Source: Streptomyces olivaceoviridis (lineage in GTDB: Bacteria; Actinomycetota; Actinomycetes; Streptomycetales; Streptomycetaceae). From it: a stretch of 64,000 nucleotides of DNA. Position 1 is the stretch's first letter, and each line of letters begins with the position of its first letter. Position numbers and translations under genes: made by a program. The stretch covers positions 214,654 through 278,653 of the forward strand of contig NZ_BMUI01000011.1 of the NCBI RefSeq assembly GCF_014650115.1, read 5' to 3'. A model generated the notes under the pieces. It made no database searches. It saw only the letters and a list, made by a program, of their open reading frames with translations, and was not told the DNA's origin. Shown here one piece after another: positions 29,049 to 39,399 of the stretch.

Positions 29049-30530
29049 ATGCACAAGCACCGCCGACTCGCCCTCGCGACGGCCACCGCGGCCGCGCTGA
29101 CGGGGGGTCTGCTCACCTTCGCCGCCTCGCCCGCGACCGCCGCGGACTCCGTCAAGGTCGCGAAGGCCGACTTCAACGGCGACGGCATCGGCGACGTCGC
29201 CACCTCGGCGGCCGGCGCCTACGTCAGCGGCCACAAGGACGCCGGCCAGATCGTCGTGCTGTACGGCACGGCCACCGGCGTCTCCTCCGCCAAGCGCACC
29301 GTCATCAGCCAGGACACCACCGGCGTCCCCGGCACCGCCGAGGCCGGCGACGGCTTCGGCCGGGAGACGGCCTACGGCGACTTCAACAACGACGGCTACG
29401 ACGACCTCGCCGTCAGCTCCCCCTACGAGAAGGTCGGCACCGACACCAACGGCGGCGACCTCGTCATCCTCTACGGCTCCAAGAGCGGCCTGACCGGCAA
29501 GTCCGCCCACCTGGTCGACCCGGCCGCCTCCGCGCACGACTACTGGGGCAAGGACCTCGCCGCCGGCGACTTCGACGGCGACGGCAAGACGGACCTGGTC
29601 GTCGGCAGCTCCGCCGCCACCCTGTACCTCTACAAGGGCGGCATCAGCAGCTCCGGCACCGCGGGCAGCGTCACCACCGTCAAGCCGCCCATCCTGTCCG
29701 GCAGCAACGACTACCCGTTCGGCCCGATGAGCCTGACCGCCGGTGACGTCAACGGCGACGGCCGCACCGACCTCGTGGTCGACGGCTACGAGACCTCCAC
29801 TCAGTACGGCTGGAACACCAACTACTGGCTGCCCGGCACCACGAGCGGTCTGAGCGGCTCCTCCGCCAAGGCCCTCAAGCCCGGCATCATCACGGCGATC
29901 GGCGACATCAACGGCGACGGCTTCGGCGACATCGTCAGCGGCGCCGGCTGGGACGCCACCACCGAGGACGGCACCCCCGTCCCGGACGCCTCCAACGGCG
30001 GCCGGGTGAACGTCACCTACGGCTCCGCCTCCGGCCCGGCCGGCACCACCGGCATCAACCAGGACACCGGCAGCGTCCCCGGCACCTCGGAGAAGGGCGA
30101 CTCCTTCGGCTGGGACCTCGACCTCGGCGACGTCAACGGCGACGGCTACCAGGACCTCGTGGTCAGCGCCCCGCTGGAGGACATCGAGGGCGTCGCCGAC
30201 ACCGGCGCGGTCACCGTCCTGTACGGCTCGGCCTCCGGCGTGAACACCGCCTCCGGCACCCAGTCCTTCAACCAGAACACCACCGGTGTCCCCGGCGGCA
30301 ACGAGAAGAACGACCTCTTCGGCGTCGACGTCAAGCTCGACGACGTCACCGGCGACGGCAAGGCCGACCTGGTGATCGGCGCCAACGAGGACGGCGGCGA
30401 CGGCGCCCTCACCTACCTGCCGTCCAACGGCACGAAGATCACCACCTCCGGCAGCCGCTTCATCGGTGCCGGCACCGCCGGCGTCTCCACCTCGGGCACC
30501 CCGCAGTTCGGCTCCCTCTTCGCCGACTGA
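29049..30530 (+). CDS. Secreted FG-GAP (integrin-like) repeat protein 1
   Basis: A 493-residue extracellular beta-propeller. The signal peptide ends near residue 34 (ATAADSV). Seven FG-GAP repeats follow, each with a calcium-binding D-x-(D/N)-x-D-G loop: DFNGDGIGDV, DFNNDGYDDL, DFDGDGKTDL, DVNGDGRTDL, DINGDGFGDI, DVNGDGYQDL and DVTGDGKADL. A Ser/Gly-rich tail ends it. It is the first of three tandem homologues; such proteins often bind carbohydrates or act in adhesion, but the ligand is unknown. Confidence 0.92.
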   Translation: MHKHRRLALATATAAALTGGLLTFAASPATAADSVKVAKADFNGDGIGDVATSAAGAYVSGHKDAGQIVVLYGTATGVSSAKRTVISQDTTGVPGTAEAGDGFGRETAYGDFNNDGYDDLAVSSPYEKVGTDTNGGDLVILYGSKSGLTGKSAHLVDPAASAHDYWGKDLAAGDFDGDGKTDLVVGSSAATLYLYKGGISSSGTAGSVTTVKPPILSGSNDYPFGPMSLTAGDVNGDGRTDLVVDGYETSTQYGWNTNYWLPGTTSGLSGSSAKALKPGIITAIGDINGDGFGDIVSGAGWDATTEDGTPVPDASNGGRVNVTYGSASGPAGTTGINQDTGSVPGTSEKGDSFGWDLDLGDVNGDGYQDLVVSAPLEDIEGVADTGAVTVLYGSASGVNTASGTQSFNQNTTGVPGGNEKNDLFGVDVKLDDVTGDGKADLVIGANEDGGDGALTYLPSNGTKITTSGSRFIGAGTAGVSTSGTPQFGSLFAD

Positions 30531-30554
30531 CCAGCCCTCGTCCCGTTCACCCCT

Positions 30555-30583
30555 GGCCGGGTCCGCGCGTCGCGGGCCCGGCC
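30555..30583 (+). terminator. Hairpin between FG-GAP genes 1 and 2
   Basis: 13-base arms (30555-30567, 30571-30583), one wobble pair, 3-base loop. It may separate gene 1 from genes 2 and 3. Confidence 0.7.
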
Positions 30584-30605
30584 TCCTTCCTCCCGGAGCC
30601 CCGCC

Positions 30606-32014
30606 TTGCGCAAGCGCGTCCTCCTGCTGACCGCCACCCTGACCACCGGCCTGCTCACCGCCCTGCCCATCACCCCCGCCGCCGCCGCGCCCTCCCGTCT
30701 GACCGGCGACTTCAACGGCGACGGCTACCTGGACATCGCCCTGAGCGCCGCCGGCCACCAGGTCGGCACGGCACAGCAGGCCGGTGCGGTCGTCGTGCTC
30801 TACGGCTCGTCCTCGGGCGTCTCGGCCGCCAAGCGCACCCTGATCACGCAGAACTCCGCCGGTGTGCCGGGCACCGCCGAGGCGGGGGACCTCTTCGGCG
30901 AGAGCCTGGCCGCCGGCGACCTCGACGGCGACGGCTACTCCGACCTCGTCGTGGGCGCGCCGAACGAGACCATCGGCGACCGGGACGCCGTGGGCAGCGC
31001 CACCGTCCTGTGGGGCGGCTCGTCCGGCCTGTCCGGCGGCGCCCTGGTGCCCCAGCCGTCCACCCTGGAGGAGTGGAACAACTTCGCCACCGGGATCGCG
31101 GTCGCCGACTTCGACGGGGACGGGAAGAACGACGTCACCCTGACCGGGCGGACCGAAACCCGCGTCTACAAGGGCCCCTTCACCCGCACGGGCACCCCGG
31201 TGAGCAACCTCCGCGTCGGTGAACTGGGCACCACCACCAACGTGTTCGCGGGCGACCTGAACGGCGACCGCGCCGCCGAGCGCGTCTACCCGTTCCTCGT
31301 CGACGGCGACGAGGGCGGCGACATCAGGTACTTCACCTGGAACGGCTCCAAGCACGTCATGAAGGACCTGCCGAACGCCGACGGACTGCCCGGCTCGATC
31401 GGTGACATCAACGGCGACGGCTACGGCGACGTGGTCCTCGGCGACCCCACGGACCCCGACACGAACAAGAAGACCGGCCACAAGGGCGGCCAGATCTCCG
31501 TCTGGTACGGCGGCCCGAACGGTCCCGACCCCGCCCAGACGCCGACCGTGATCCACCAGGACACCGCGGGGGTGCCCGGCGCCGGCGAGGCCGAGGACCT
31601 GTTCGGCTCGTCGGTCAGCACCGGCGACATCAACGGCGACGGCTACGCCGACGTCGCGGTCGGCGCGCCCGGCGAGGACGTGGGCACGGTCCGCGAGGCC
31701 GGCGCGGTGACGGTCCTGTTCGGCTCCGCGTCGGGCCTGACCACCAAGGGCGCGAAGACCTGGACGCAGGACACGGAGGGCGTACCCGGCGGCTCCGAGA
31801 CCGGGGACCAGTTCGGCCAGTCCGTGCGGCTGACCGACATCAACAAGAACGGCAAGGCCGACCTGGTCACCGGTGCGGGCGGCGAGAACGGCTACGGCGC
31901 CGTCACGGTCCTGCGCGGCACCGCCTCCGGCCTGACCACCGACTACGCCAAGTTCATCGGCGCCCGCGACGTCTCCGTGCAGGGCTTCGGGAACTTCGCG
32001 TGGGCGATCGCCCA

Positions 32015-32018
<4 letters not shown>
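30606..32018 (+). CDS. Secreted FG-GAP repeat protein 2
   Basis: A 470-residue paralogue with a TTG start and a signal peptide (KRVLLLTATLTTGLL, cleavage near AAA-PSRL). There are seven repeat loops; the fourth is degenerate (DLNGDRAAER, lacking the normal glycine-aspartate end) and the last has N-K-N-G-K. Repeats containing AGVPGTAEAGD-type loops are shared with its neighbours. Its stop overlaps the GTG of the third gene (GTGA), so expression of genes 2 and 3 is coupled. Confidence 0.9.
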
Positions 32019-33493
<1,475 letters not shown>

Positions 33494-33654
33494 CGCTTCC
33501 CGGCACCACCGGAGCGATACCCGGGGGGAACCCGGGCCGGACCCTGAACCGCCCCCTGACGCTCCCTTAGGGGATGTCACAGGTCGGCCGCAAAGCCGGG
33601 CCCGGACCACCGGGCCCGGCACATCGGCCCCCAGGACCAGGTACGTTCGTTGAC

Positions 33655-34629
33655 GTGGCTGGATTCAGGATCGGACGCGGGGACCGGGACAACCGCACCC
33701 CCCAAGGACAGCAGGCGCCGCAGGGGCCGTCGTACGGGCACGGACACGGGCGCGGGCACGGCCCGGCACAGCCCGGGGGACCGTCGTACGGTCAGCCGCC
33801 CCACGGCAGGCCGGGCCCGTCCGGCCCCTCGTACGGCTACCCGTCGGCGCCGCAGCCGCCGTACCAGCGGCAGGGGCAGTCGTACGGGTACCCGGGGCCG
33901 GCCGACGACGGGCCGGAGTACTTCGGCGACGGCGGCCACCACCCGGGCCCCGGCCCCGGCGCGCACGACCCCTACGCGGCCGACAACCCGGGCCACACCC
34001 AGGCATTCTCGGTCGACGAGGCCGCCGGCTACACCCAGGGCGCGACCTACCAGGCGGGCTCCGCCGCCGCGCCCGCCGCGCCGCTCGGCCCGCCCCTGCA
34101 CTGGAAGGAACTGCTGAAGGGGATCATCCTGTCCCCGAACGACACCTTCCTGCGCATGCGGGACTACACGATGTGGGCGCCCGCCCTCGTCGTGACCTTC
34201 CTCTACGGCCTGCTCGCGGTCTTCGGCTTCGACGGCGCCCGCCAGGACGCGATCAGCGCGACCCTCTCCAACGCGGTGCCGATCGTGCTGATCACGGCCG
34301 TCGTGATGGTGCTCGGCCTGTTCGTCCTGGGCGTGGTCACCCACACCCTGGCCCGCCAGCTCGGCGGCGACGGCGCCTGGCAGCCCACGGTGGGCCTGTC
34401 CATGCTGATCACGGCCCTCACGGACGCGCCGCGCCTGATCGTCGCCATGTTCTTCGGCGGCGACGCCGGCTTCGTCCAACTCCTCGGCTGGGCCACCTGG
34501 GTCGGCGCGGGTGCCCTGCTGACCCTGATGGTGTCCCGCTCCCACGACCTGCCGTGGCCGAGGGCGCTGGGGGCGTCGGCGATCCAGCTGATCGCGTTGC
34601 TGTCGATCGTGAAGCTGGGCACGTTCTGA
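33655..34629 (+). CDS. Yip1-family membrane protein with Pro/Gly/Tyr-rich N-terminus
   Basis: About 324 residues. The first 140 are low-complexity (PSYG-type repeats rich in Gly, Pro, His and Tyr), and the remaining part has five hydrophobic helices starting after LHWKELLKGIILSPNDTFLRM. This matches the YIP1/DUF family of actinobacterial membrane proteins. The GTG start gives VAGFRIGRGD; the longer frame from 33574 has no support. Function unknown, possibly membrane organisation. Confidence 0.8.
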   Translation: MAGFRIGRGDRDNRTPQGQQAPQGPSYGHGHGRGHGPAQPGGPSYGQPPHGRPGPSGPSYGYPSAPQPPYQRQGQSYGYPGPADDGPEYFGDGGHHPGPGPGAHDPYAADNPGHTQAFSVDEAAGYTQGATYQAGSAAAPAAPLGPPLHWKELLKGIILSPNDTFLRMRDYTMWAPALVVTFLYGLLAVFGFDGARQDAISATLSNAVPIVLITAVVMVLGLFVLGVVTHTLARQLGGDGAWQPTVGLSMLITALTDAPRLIVAMFFGGDAGFVQLLGWATWVGAGALLTLMVSRSHDLPWPRALGASAIQLIALLSIVKLGTF

Positions 34630-34640
34630 GTCCTGACGCG

Positions 34641-34680
34641 CGAGAAGGGCCCCCGGCGGGAAAGCCGGGGGCCCTTCTCG
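34641..34680. terminator. Bidirectional terminator
   Basis: 17-base perfect arms (34641-34657 and 34664-34680) around GGGAAA, between the convergent Yip1 and phosphoribosyltransferase genes. Confidence 0.9.
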
Positions 34681-34696
34681 GTGTCCGTACTCGGGA

Positions 34697-35200
34697 TCAG
34701 GCGTCCAGAACCTGCCCCGCCCGCTTCACCACGGGCGGCTCCACACTCCACGGGAAGTTGATCCAGTCGTCGGTCCGCTTCCACACGTACTCGCACTTCA
34801 CGAGGGAGTGGGACTTCTCGTAGATCACGGCGGAGCGCACCTCGGCGACGGTGTCGAGGCAGAAGTCGCGGACCAGCTTCAGGGTCTTGCCGGTGTCGGC
34901 CACGTCATCGGTGATCAGGACCTTCTTGTCGGAGAAGTCGATCACGTTGGGCACGGGCGCGAGCATGACCGGCATTTCGAGGGTCGTCCCCACACCGGTG
35001 TAGAACTCCACGTTCACGAGGTGGATGTTCTTGCAGTCGAGGGCGTAGGCGAGCCCGCCCGCCACGAAGACACCCCCGCGCGCGATGCTGAGCACGACGT
35101 CGGGCTCGTACCCGTCGTCGGCGATGGTCTGCGCCAGCTCGCGGATGGCGGCCCCGAACCGCTCGTAGGTCAGGTTCTCCCGCACGTCTGCGCTGCTCAT
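34697..35200 (-). CDS. Phosphoribosyltransferase domain protein
   Basis: A 167-residue purine/pyrimidine phosphoribosyltransferase type I fold. The PRPP loop VLITDDVADTGKTLKL is near residue 92, with a VVLSIARGGVFVAGGLA motif near 33. It resembles xanthine/hypoxanthine salvage enzymes (Gpt-like). The ATG follows immediately after dcd (13 bases), so dcd and this gene form a nucleotide-metabolism operon. Confidence 0.88.
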   Translation of the reverse strand: MSSADVRENLTYERFGAAIRELAQTIADDGYEPDVVLSIARGGVFVAGGLAYALDCKNIHLVNVEFYTGVGTTLEMPVMLAPVPNVIDFSDKKVLITDDVADTGKTLKLVRDFCLDTVAEVRSAVIYEKSHSLVKCEYVWKRTDDWINFPWSVEPPVVKRAGQVLDA

Positions 35201-35213
35201 GCTGTCGTCGCCC

Positions 35214-35789
35214 TCACACCTGGGTCCGATGGAAATTGAGGTAGGACCGCGAGGCGGTCGGCCCGCGCTGCCCCTGGTACCGGGAGCCGTAGCGCTCACT
35301 GCCGTACGGCGACTCGGCGGGCGAGGTCAGCCGGAACATGCAGAGCTGCCCGATCTTCATCCCCGGCCACAGCTTGATGGGGAGCGTGGCGAGGTTGGAC
35401 AGCTCCAGGGTGACGTGCCCGCTGAACCCGGGGTCGATGAACCCCGCGGTGGAGTGCGTGACCAGGCCCAGCCGCCCGAGCGAGCTCTTCCCCTCCAGCC
35501 GGGAGGCGAGGTCGTCGGGAAGCGTGATCACCTCGTACGTGGAGGCGAGCACGAACTCCCCGGGGTGCAGGATGAACGGCTCATCGCCCTCCGGCTCCAC
35601 CAGCCGGGTCAGGTCGGCCTGCTCGACGGAGGGGTCGATGTGGGGGTACCGGTGGTTCTCGAACACCCGGAAGTACCGGTCCAGCCGGACGTCGATGCTC
35701 GACGGCTGCACCATCGTTTCGTCATAGGGATCGATCCGTACCCGCCCGGCGTCGATCTCGGCCCGGATGTCCTTGTCTGAGAGAAGCAC
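35214..35789 (-). CDS. dcd: dCTP deaminase
   Basis: Deaminates dCTP to dUTP for thymidylate synthesis. A GTG start gives 191 residues, the usual length; the 213-residue frame is only an extension. The family motifs are visible: IDPYDETMVQPSSIDVRL (residues 20-37), GKSSLGRLGL near 111, and HSTAGFIDPGFSGHVTLEL with the catalytic glutamate near 135. An upstream phosphoribosyltransferase partner is downstream on the same strand. Confidence 0.95.
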   Translation of the reverse strand: MLLSDKDIRAEIDAGRVRIDPYDETMVQPSSIDVRLDRYFRVFENHRYPHIDPSVEQADLTRLVEPEGDEPFILHPGEFVLASTYEVITLPDDLASRLEGKSSLGRLGLVTHSTAGFIDPGFSGHVTLELSNLATLPIKLWPGMKIGQLCMFRLTSPAESPYGSERYGSRYQGQRGPTASRSYLNFHRTQV

Positions 35790-35888
35790 GTAGCGAGGAT
35801 ACGCAAGGCGCGCGGACCCGTCGCAATCGCGACGGGTCCGCGCGCCCGCTGTCACACGCCGACTACAGCCGGTCCTCGCCCGCGGCCC

Positions 35889-36047
35889 TCACCTCTTCTG
35901 GAGGACGACGGGGACCGCGCTGCGGAGCCGGGCACACCGCGGACACCGCACGAGCCGGCCGGGGCCGAGCCGCTCGGCCTTCTGCATCGGGAACGAAGCG
36001 GTGCTGAAGACGTGCCCGTCCGCGCATCGGACGACGGTGCGTTCCAT
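35889..36047 (-). CDS. Small zinc-ribbon-like protein
   Basis: A 52-codon frame with C-x-D-G-H near residue 8 and a C-P-R-C knuckle near 36, the four-ligand pattern of a small treble-clef or zinc ribbon. It starts at an ATG after a GAGGG site. The C-terminus is basic (VVLQKR). It is too short for standard gene finders; similar small zinc proteins are frequent in Streptomyces. Role unknown. Confidence 0.55.
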   Translation of the reverse strand: MERTVVRCADGHVFSTASFPMQKAERLGPGRLVRCPRCARLRSAVPVVLQKR

Positions 36048-36262
36048 CAAGTCCCTCAAGTCCCTTCCCCAGGAGCCTCGTCCGGCGTTGCTGCCCGGAC
36101 GACAAAGGCACATTACGGGATCAAAGAGACGACTCTCCAGGCGGCACTCCGGCCCCACCGGGTGGCTCCACGGTACGCCCCAACTCCGGCCGCCCGCAGC
36201 CGGATACCCCGCTGAAACCGACCCAACCCCCGGGGTCCGGACACCGGGGGCCGACGATGATG

Positions 36263-36268
36263 TAGAGT
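36263..36268 (+). promoter_or_regulatory. Possible -10 of the tRNA-Gly promoter
   Basis: TAGAGT lies about 51 bases before the tRNA. A matching -35 is not obvious. Confidence 0.35.
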
Positions 36269-36318
36269 GAGCAAGCGTCCGGACAGCGGACCCTCCGGGG
36301 CCGGTCCGTCCGTATTAC

Positions 36319-36392
36319 GCGGGTGTAGTTTAATGGTAGAACATCAGCTTCCCAAGCTGAGAGCGCGAGTTCGATTCTCGTCACCCGCTCCA
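36319..36392 (+). tRNA. tRNA-Gly (anticodon CCC), 3' CCA encoded
   Basis: The cloverleaf folds fully: acceptor GCGGGTG pairing with CACCCGC, D arm with AATGGTA, anticodon stem TCAGC/GCTGA around the loop TTCCCAA (anticodon CCC), and T arm GCGAG-TTCGATT-CTCGT. CCA is encoded at 36390-36392. The 3' end doubles as the left attachment site of the island downstream. Confidence 0.95.
36347..36392 (+). repeat. attL: 46-bp tRNA-Gly 3' end
   Basis: Identical to 41523-41568 over 46 bases, from the anticodon stem through the CCA end. This is the classic product of integration of an element at the 3' end of a tRNA gene. Confidence 0.93.
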
Positions 36393-36400
36393 GAGAGAAA

Positions 36401-36421
36401 CCCCAGGTCAGTGGCCTGGGG
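36401..36421 (+). terminator. Hairpin downstream of tRNA-Gly
   Basis: CCCCAGG and CCTGGGG arms followed by TTGTTTGTT. It ends the tRNA transcript. A related but different hairpin follows the right att copy. Confidence 0.75.
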
Positions 36422-36433
36422 TTGTTTGTTGTG

Positions 36434-36457
36434 AAGAGCGGGTTGAGTGCCGCTCTT
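36434..36457. terminator. Hairpin after the membrane protein gene
   Basis: AAGAGCGG and CCGCTCTT arms, 37 bases past the end of the minus-strand gene. Confidence 0.6.
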
Positions 36458-36493
36458 CATCATCCATGGGCGAGACACCGGCCCAGCCCACCA

Positions 36494-36790
36494 TCAGCCA
36501 GAACCAGTAGGCCGGTTCGTGTCGGCCGATGCACACGGCAGGTTCCGGTGGTCGTCCGTCGTGGTCCAGTTCCGTAGCGTCGTAACTGCTCCCACCGCGG
36601 CGAAGCACAGCCCTGCCGTCGTACCGAATGCGCCCCCCGCGTAAAGGATCAAGTCAGCGATGCCCGCGCCGGTCGCGTACTTCAGGGCGGCAACACACAC
36701 GGCGACCAGCATGGAGAAGAGCACGATAACCAGAAGCCAGAGCGCCCAGGCGACGGACCGGGACAGGCGCGTGGGGTTGGTGGTGGTCAT
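36494..36790 (-). CDS. Small two-helix membrane protein
   Basis: A 98-residue protein with two hydrophobic segments (about 12-35 and 43-70) and a polar tail (TTLRNWTTTDDHRN). Its ATG overlaps the methylase stop (ATGA), so it is the downstream partner in a two-gene operon. I do not recognise it. A small membrane protein coupled to a DNA methylase might act as an effector in a defence module, but no known pairing is evident. Confidence 0.7.
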   Translation of the reverse strand: MTTTNPTRLSRSVAWALWLLVIVLFSMLVAVCVAALKYATGAGIADLILYAGGAFGTTAGLCFAAVGAVTTLRNWTTTDDHRNLPCASADTNRPTGSG

Positions 36791-39189
36791 GATCGGGGTT
36801 TCCTTTCGCTGTCTCGCGAGGAGGGCGAGGCGCTCGTCAGCTGGTCGAGAAGCAGCCCTCGTGCGTGGGTGATGGCTGCCGCCAGTTCCCGGTGGGCGTC
36901 GGACCGCTCCCCGAGGAGCATCAGCAGTTCGGCGATCTCCTGCTGCACGTCGAGGGGAGGAAGCAGGACTTCCTGGCGTCCCAGTGCGTCCTTGGTGATG
37001 AACGGAGCCGCAGTGGCGGCCGCTCGATCCCTGACCCAGTCCACGGCGTCCGGACGGCTCAGCACGGCGAGCAGGTAGTGGGGCAGGACCCCGGCGTCCT
37101 GGCGGCAGCGGAGCCTGATCACGTTGGAGCTCATGAGCCACCCCGCCTGGTCCCCCCGCACCATGGCCGGCGGCCCCATGGCGCCCGAGCGGACACAGAC
37201 GATGTCACCTGGCGCGAGTCGGTAGCGCGCCAGCCGGTCTGCGAGCTCCGGCGAGACGCGATCGTCGACGCTGTCGGTCACCCGCCCGTCCCGCAGGTGC
37301 TTGGGGAAGACGACCGGCACCACGCCGTAAGGAGTCCGGTCCTGCGGCGCCAGCAGCGCGTGCGACGGACCGGTCTGGATCTCGCACAACGCCGCGAGCG
37401 TGGCCCTGCGCCGAGGCGCCTGACGCACTCGGTCGGTCTCCAGCTCGGCGCGCAGGCCGACGGTGCGCTCGTCCAGGTCGGCGCATCTCTCCCTCAGCCA
37501 CGACACCTCGGCCCACGCTTCCGCCTCCGCGGTACCGGCCGCACCAGAGTCCGGGGCCGACGACCGGCCGATGTGGTCGATGGGATTGAGCGAGTAGTCG
37601 TTGCGGCGCAGCGCCTCCCTGTCGACACGCGCGCTCGGTACGGTCGCCGAAGGGGGGGCGTCCGGTCGGGCGGGTCCTTCCCACGGGCTGAGAGCCAGGT
37701 ACGAGTCGAGGACGGCTTGGACGTCGTCGTAGGCGAGCACCCTCCGCCCGCCGCGCCGCATGACGCCCAGGTCACGCGCGTCCAGGAACAGGACATGGTT
37801 CCCGGCGTCGGCCGGGTGCCGCAGCAGCCACACGCACACGGGTACCGAGGTTCCGGAGAAGAGTCTGTCGGGCAGCGCCACAACGCACTCCACGACACCC
37901 TGCTCCACCAGTGCCCGACGGATCGCCCGCTCCGCCGCGTTCCCGGAGTTGCCCGCCTTGTTCGGCATGACCACCGCCGCGCGCCCGCCCTCGGCCAGGA
38001 CGGACAAGGCGTACTGGGGGTAGGCAAGGTTGTCGTTGCCCACCGGAGGGGGCCCATAGGGCCAGTGCCCGGTGCGCGTGGTCTCCTGCGAGGTGTCCTT
38101 CATATTGAAGGGCGGGTTGGTGAGCACCAGATCGACCGGGTCCTGGGGCCACTTCTCCTCCCAAGGCCGCCCGCGGGTCTTCAGCTGGAGGGCGAACGGG
38201 ACTCCCCGCAACGCCAGGCCCATACTGGCCAGCGACAACGTCACCCGCTTCGGCGTCTGTCCCAGCAGCCTGGGCAACGGAGCATCGGCGGCGCCGGGCC
38301 TGCGTCTTGCCCACATGGCGGTGTCGGCTGCCGCGCCGAGGAGTTCCCCACCACGGAAGTACGGGTCGTACACGCTGCTCGGTGAGCTCTTCCTGGCCGC
38401 CCATCCCAACGCCGCCATCAGGCGCGCCACCGGGAGCGGTGTGAAGAACTCCCGGCTGCGCAGCTGCGCGCGCTCCTCGTAGTCCTCGATGAGCAGCTGG
38501 AAGGCATGAGGGCCGAGCGCACCAACCAGTCGGACAACCTGCGCGAGGTCCTGGAACCGCCGGGGCTCCAGGCGAGCGAGTGCATCCTGCATGTCCGGCA
38601 GCGCTCCCATGCCGCGCAGCACCGCGTCCGTTTCCGAGCCGACAAACTTGAGCAGGGCAATGCTGGACCGCGGCTCGGCACCGGTCATGACGTACTCCTG
38701 CACCTTCTGCCAGCAGCCCGGCCTCGTATCCCGCAGGAAGAGCAACGCGGCCAGCAGGCTCAGATAGGCGACCGCCTGGTCCGCACCTCCCACCCGCTCG
38801 GCCAGGGGCCCCATGAGCTTGCGGACGATCTCGACATCCCGTGGATCCGGCCTTTCCCTGGGACCCAGCGTGAGCTCGGCGTACCGTCGGACTACCCCCT
38901 CTTGTGCGACGGAGGTACCCGGCCGGTGCCGCCGCGCCCGGTCTCCGTAGGTGGTGTGCTCACCCTCCCCCAGTGCCCGGCGGTGCGACGGTACCCGTCT
39001 TTCGTCGAGCCAGCCGAGGACCTCGGACTCGTTGAAGTAGTCCTCGCCAGCGGTACGCCGGGGGGTGGGGAAGTCCGCCGCCCTCCGCTCCCATGTGGTG
39101 ACCGCCGCGCGTGTCACGCCTGCCATGGCCGCGATCTCCGTACGCGTCAGAAGGCGATCGCCGTCAGACATGCCCGTGCTGTTCTTCAT
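36787..39189 (-). CDS. Fusion of HTH, N6-adenine methylase and HsdS-like domain
   Basis: An 800-residue protein. Residues about 12-65 are a helix-turn-helix (RTEIAAMAGVTRAAVTTWERR). A type I methylase (HsdM-like) body follows, with a SAM motif region VYDPYFRGGELL (about 273-284, degenerate relative to DxAxGSG) and a catalytic NPPF at 358-361. The last about 210 residues resemble a single HsdS target-recognition unit (PHYLLAVLSRPDAVDWV, LGRQEVLLPPLDVQQEIAELL). No nuclease or helicase motif is visible in it or its neighbours. The ATG at 39189 was kept; an ATG 18 bases later is possible. Confidence 0.85.
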   Translation of the reverse strand: MKNSTGMSDGDRLLTRTEIAAMAGVTRAAVTTWERRAADFPTPRRTAGEDYFNESEVLGWLDERRVPSHRRALGEGEHTTYGDRARRHRPGTSVAQEGVVRRYAELTLGPRERPDPRDVEIVRKLMGPLAERVGGADQAVAYLSLLAALLFLRDTRPGCWQKVQEYVMTGAEPRSSIALLKFVGSETDAVLRGMGALPDMQDALARLEPRRFQDLAQVVRLVGALGPHAFQLLIEDYEERAQLRSREFFTPLPVARLMAALGWAARKSSPSSVYDPYFRGGELLGAAADTAMWARRRPGAADAPLPRLLGQTPKRVTLSLASMGLALRGVPFALQLKTRGRPWEEKWPQDPVDLVLTNPPFNMKDTSQETTRTGHWPYGPPPVGNDNLAYPQYALSVLAEGGRAAVVMPNKAGNSGNAAERAIRRALVEQGVVECVVALPDRLFSGTSVPVCVWLLRHPADAGNHVLFLDARDLGVMRRGGRRVLAYDDVQAVLDSYLALSPWEGPARPDAPPSATVPSARVDREALRRNDYSLNPIDHIGRSSAPDSGAAGTAEAEAWAEVSWLRERCADLDERTVGLRAELETDRVRQAPRRRATLAALCEIQTGPSHALLAPQDRTPYGVVPVVFPKHLRDGRVTDSVDDRVSPELADRLARYRLAPGDIVCVRSGAMGPPAMVRGDQAGWLMSSNVIRLRCRQDAGVLPHYLLAVLSRPDAVDWVRDRAAATAAPFITKDALGRQEVLLPPLDVQQEIAELLMLLGERSDAHRELAAAITHARGLLLDQLTSASPSSRDSERKPRS

Positions 39190-39271
39190 GGCGCGTCGTG
39201 TCCCTTCGAAGTAGCCCTGGAGGGGCGTTCTTTGGGCATGAGCCTAGAGCGGTCGCCGCGCTGGTGTCTCA

Positions 39272-39290
39272 TGAGTACTTCAAGTACTCA
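39272..39290. promoter_or_regulatory. Palindrome upstream of the methylase
   Basis: A perfect 9-base inverted repeat, TGAGTACTT/AAGTACTCA, with a single-base centre, 83 bases upstream of the methylase start. It is a candidate operator, possibly for the protein's own helix-turn-helix. Confidence 0.6.
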
Positions 39291-39399
39291 GATGACTGCA
39301 CTTGGCGCGCTGAGGAGCGAGCCAAAAGAAAGATGCCATGATTGTGCATATTTGCCGTTCTCTACCCTCGCCGCCGACACCGGTTTGCGGCCCGAGGAT

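Noticed and set aside
28779..31556. 925-codon minus-strand frame over the FG-GAP genes
   Set aside because: It is a shadow of the repeats; its Val/Gly/Ala-rich sequence mirrors the coding strand.
36787..39189. BREX, DISARM or full type I restriction system
   Set aside because: Only one methylase-like protein is present; no helicase, nuclease, PglZ or other required partner is nearby.
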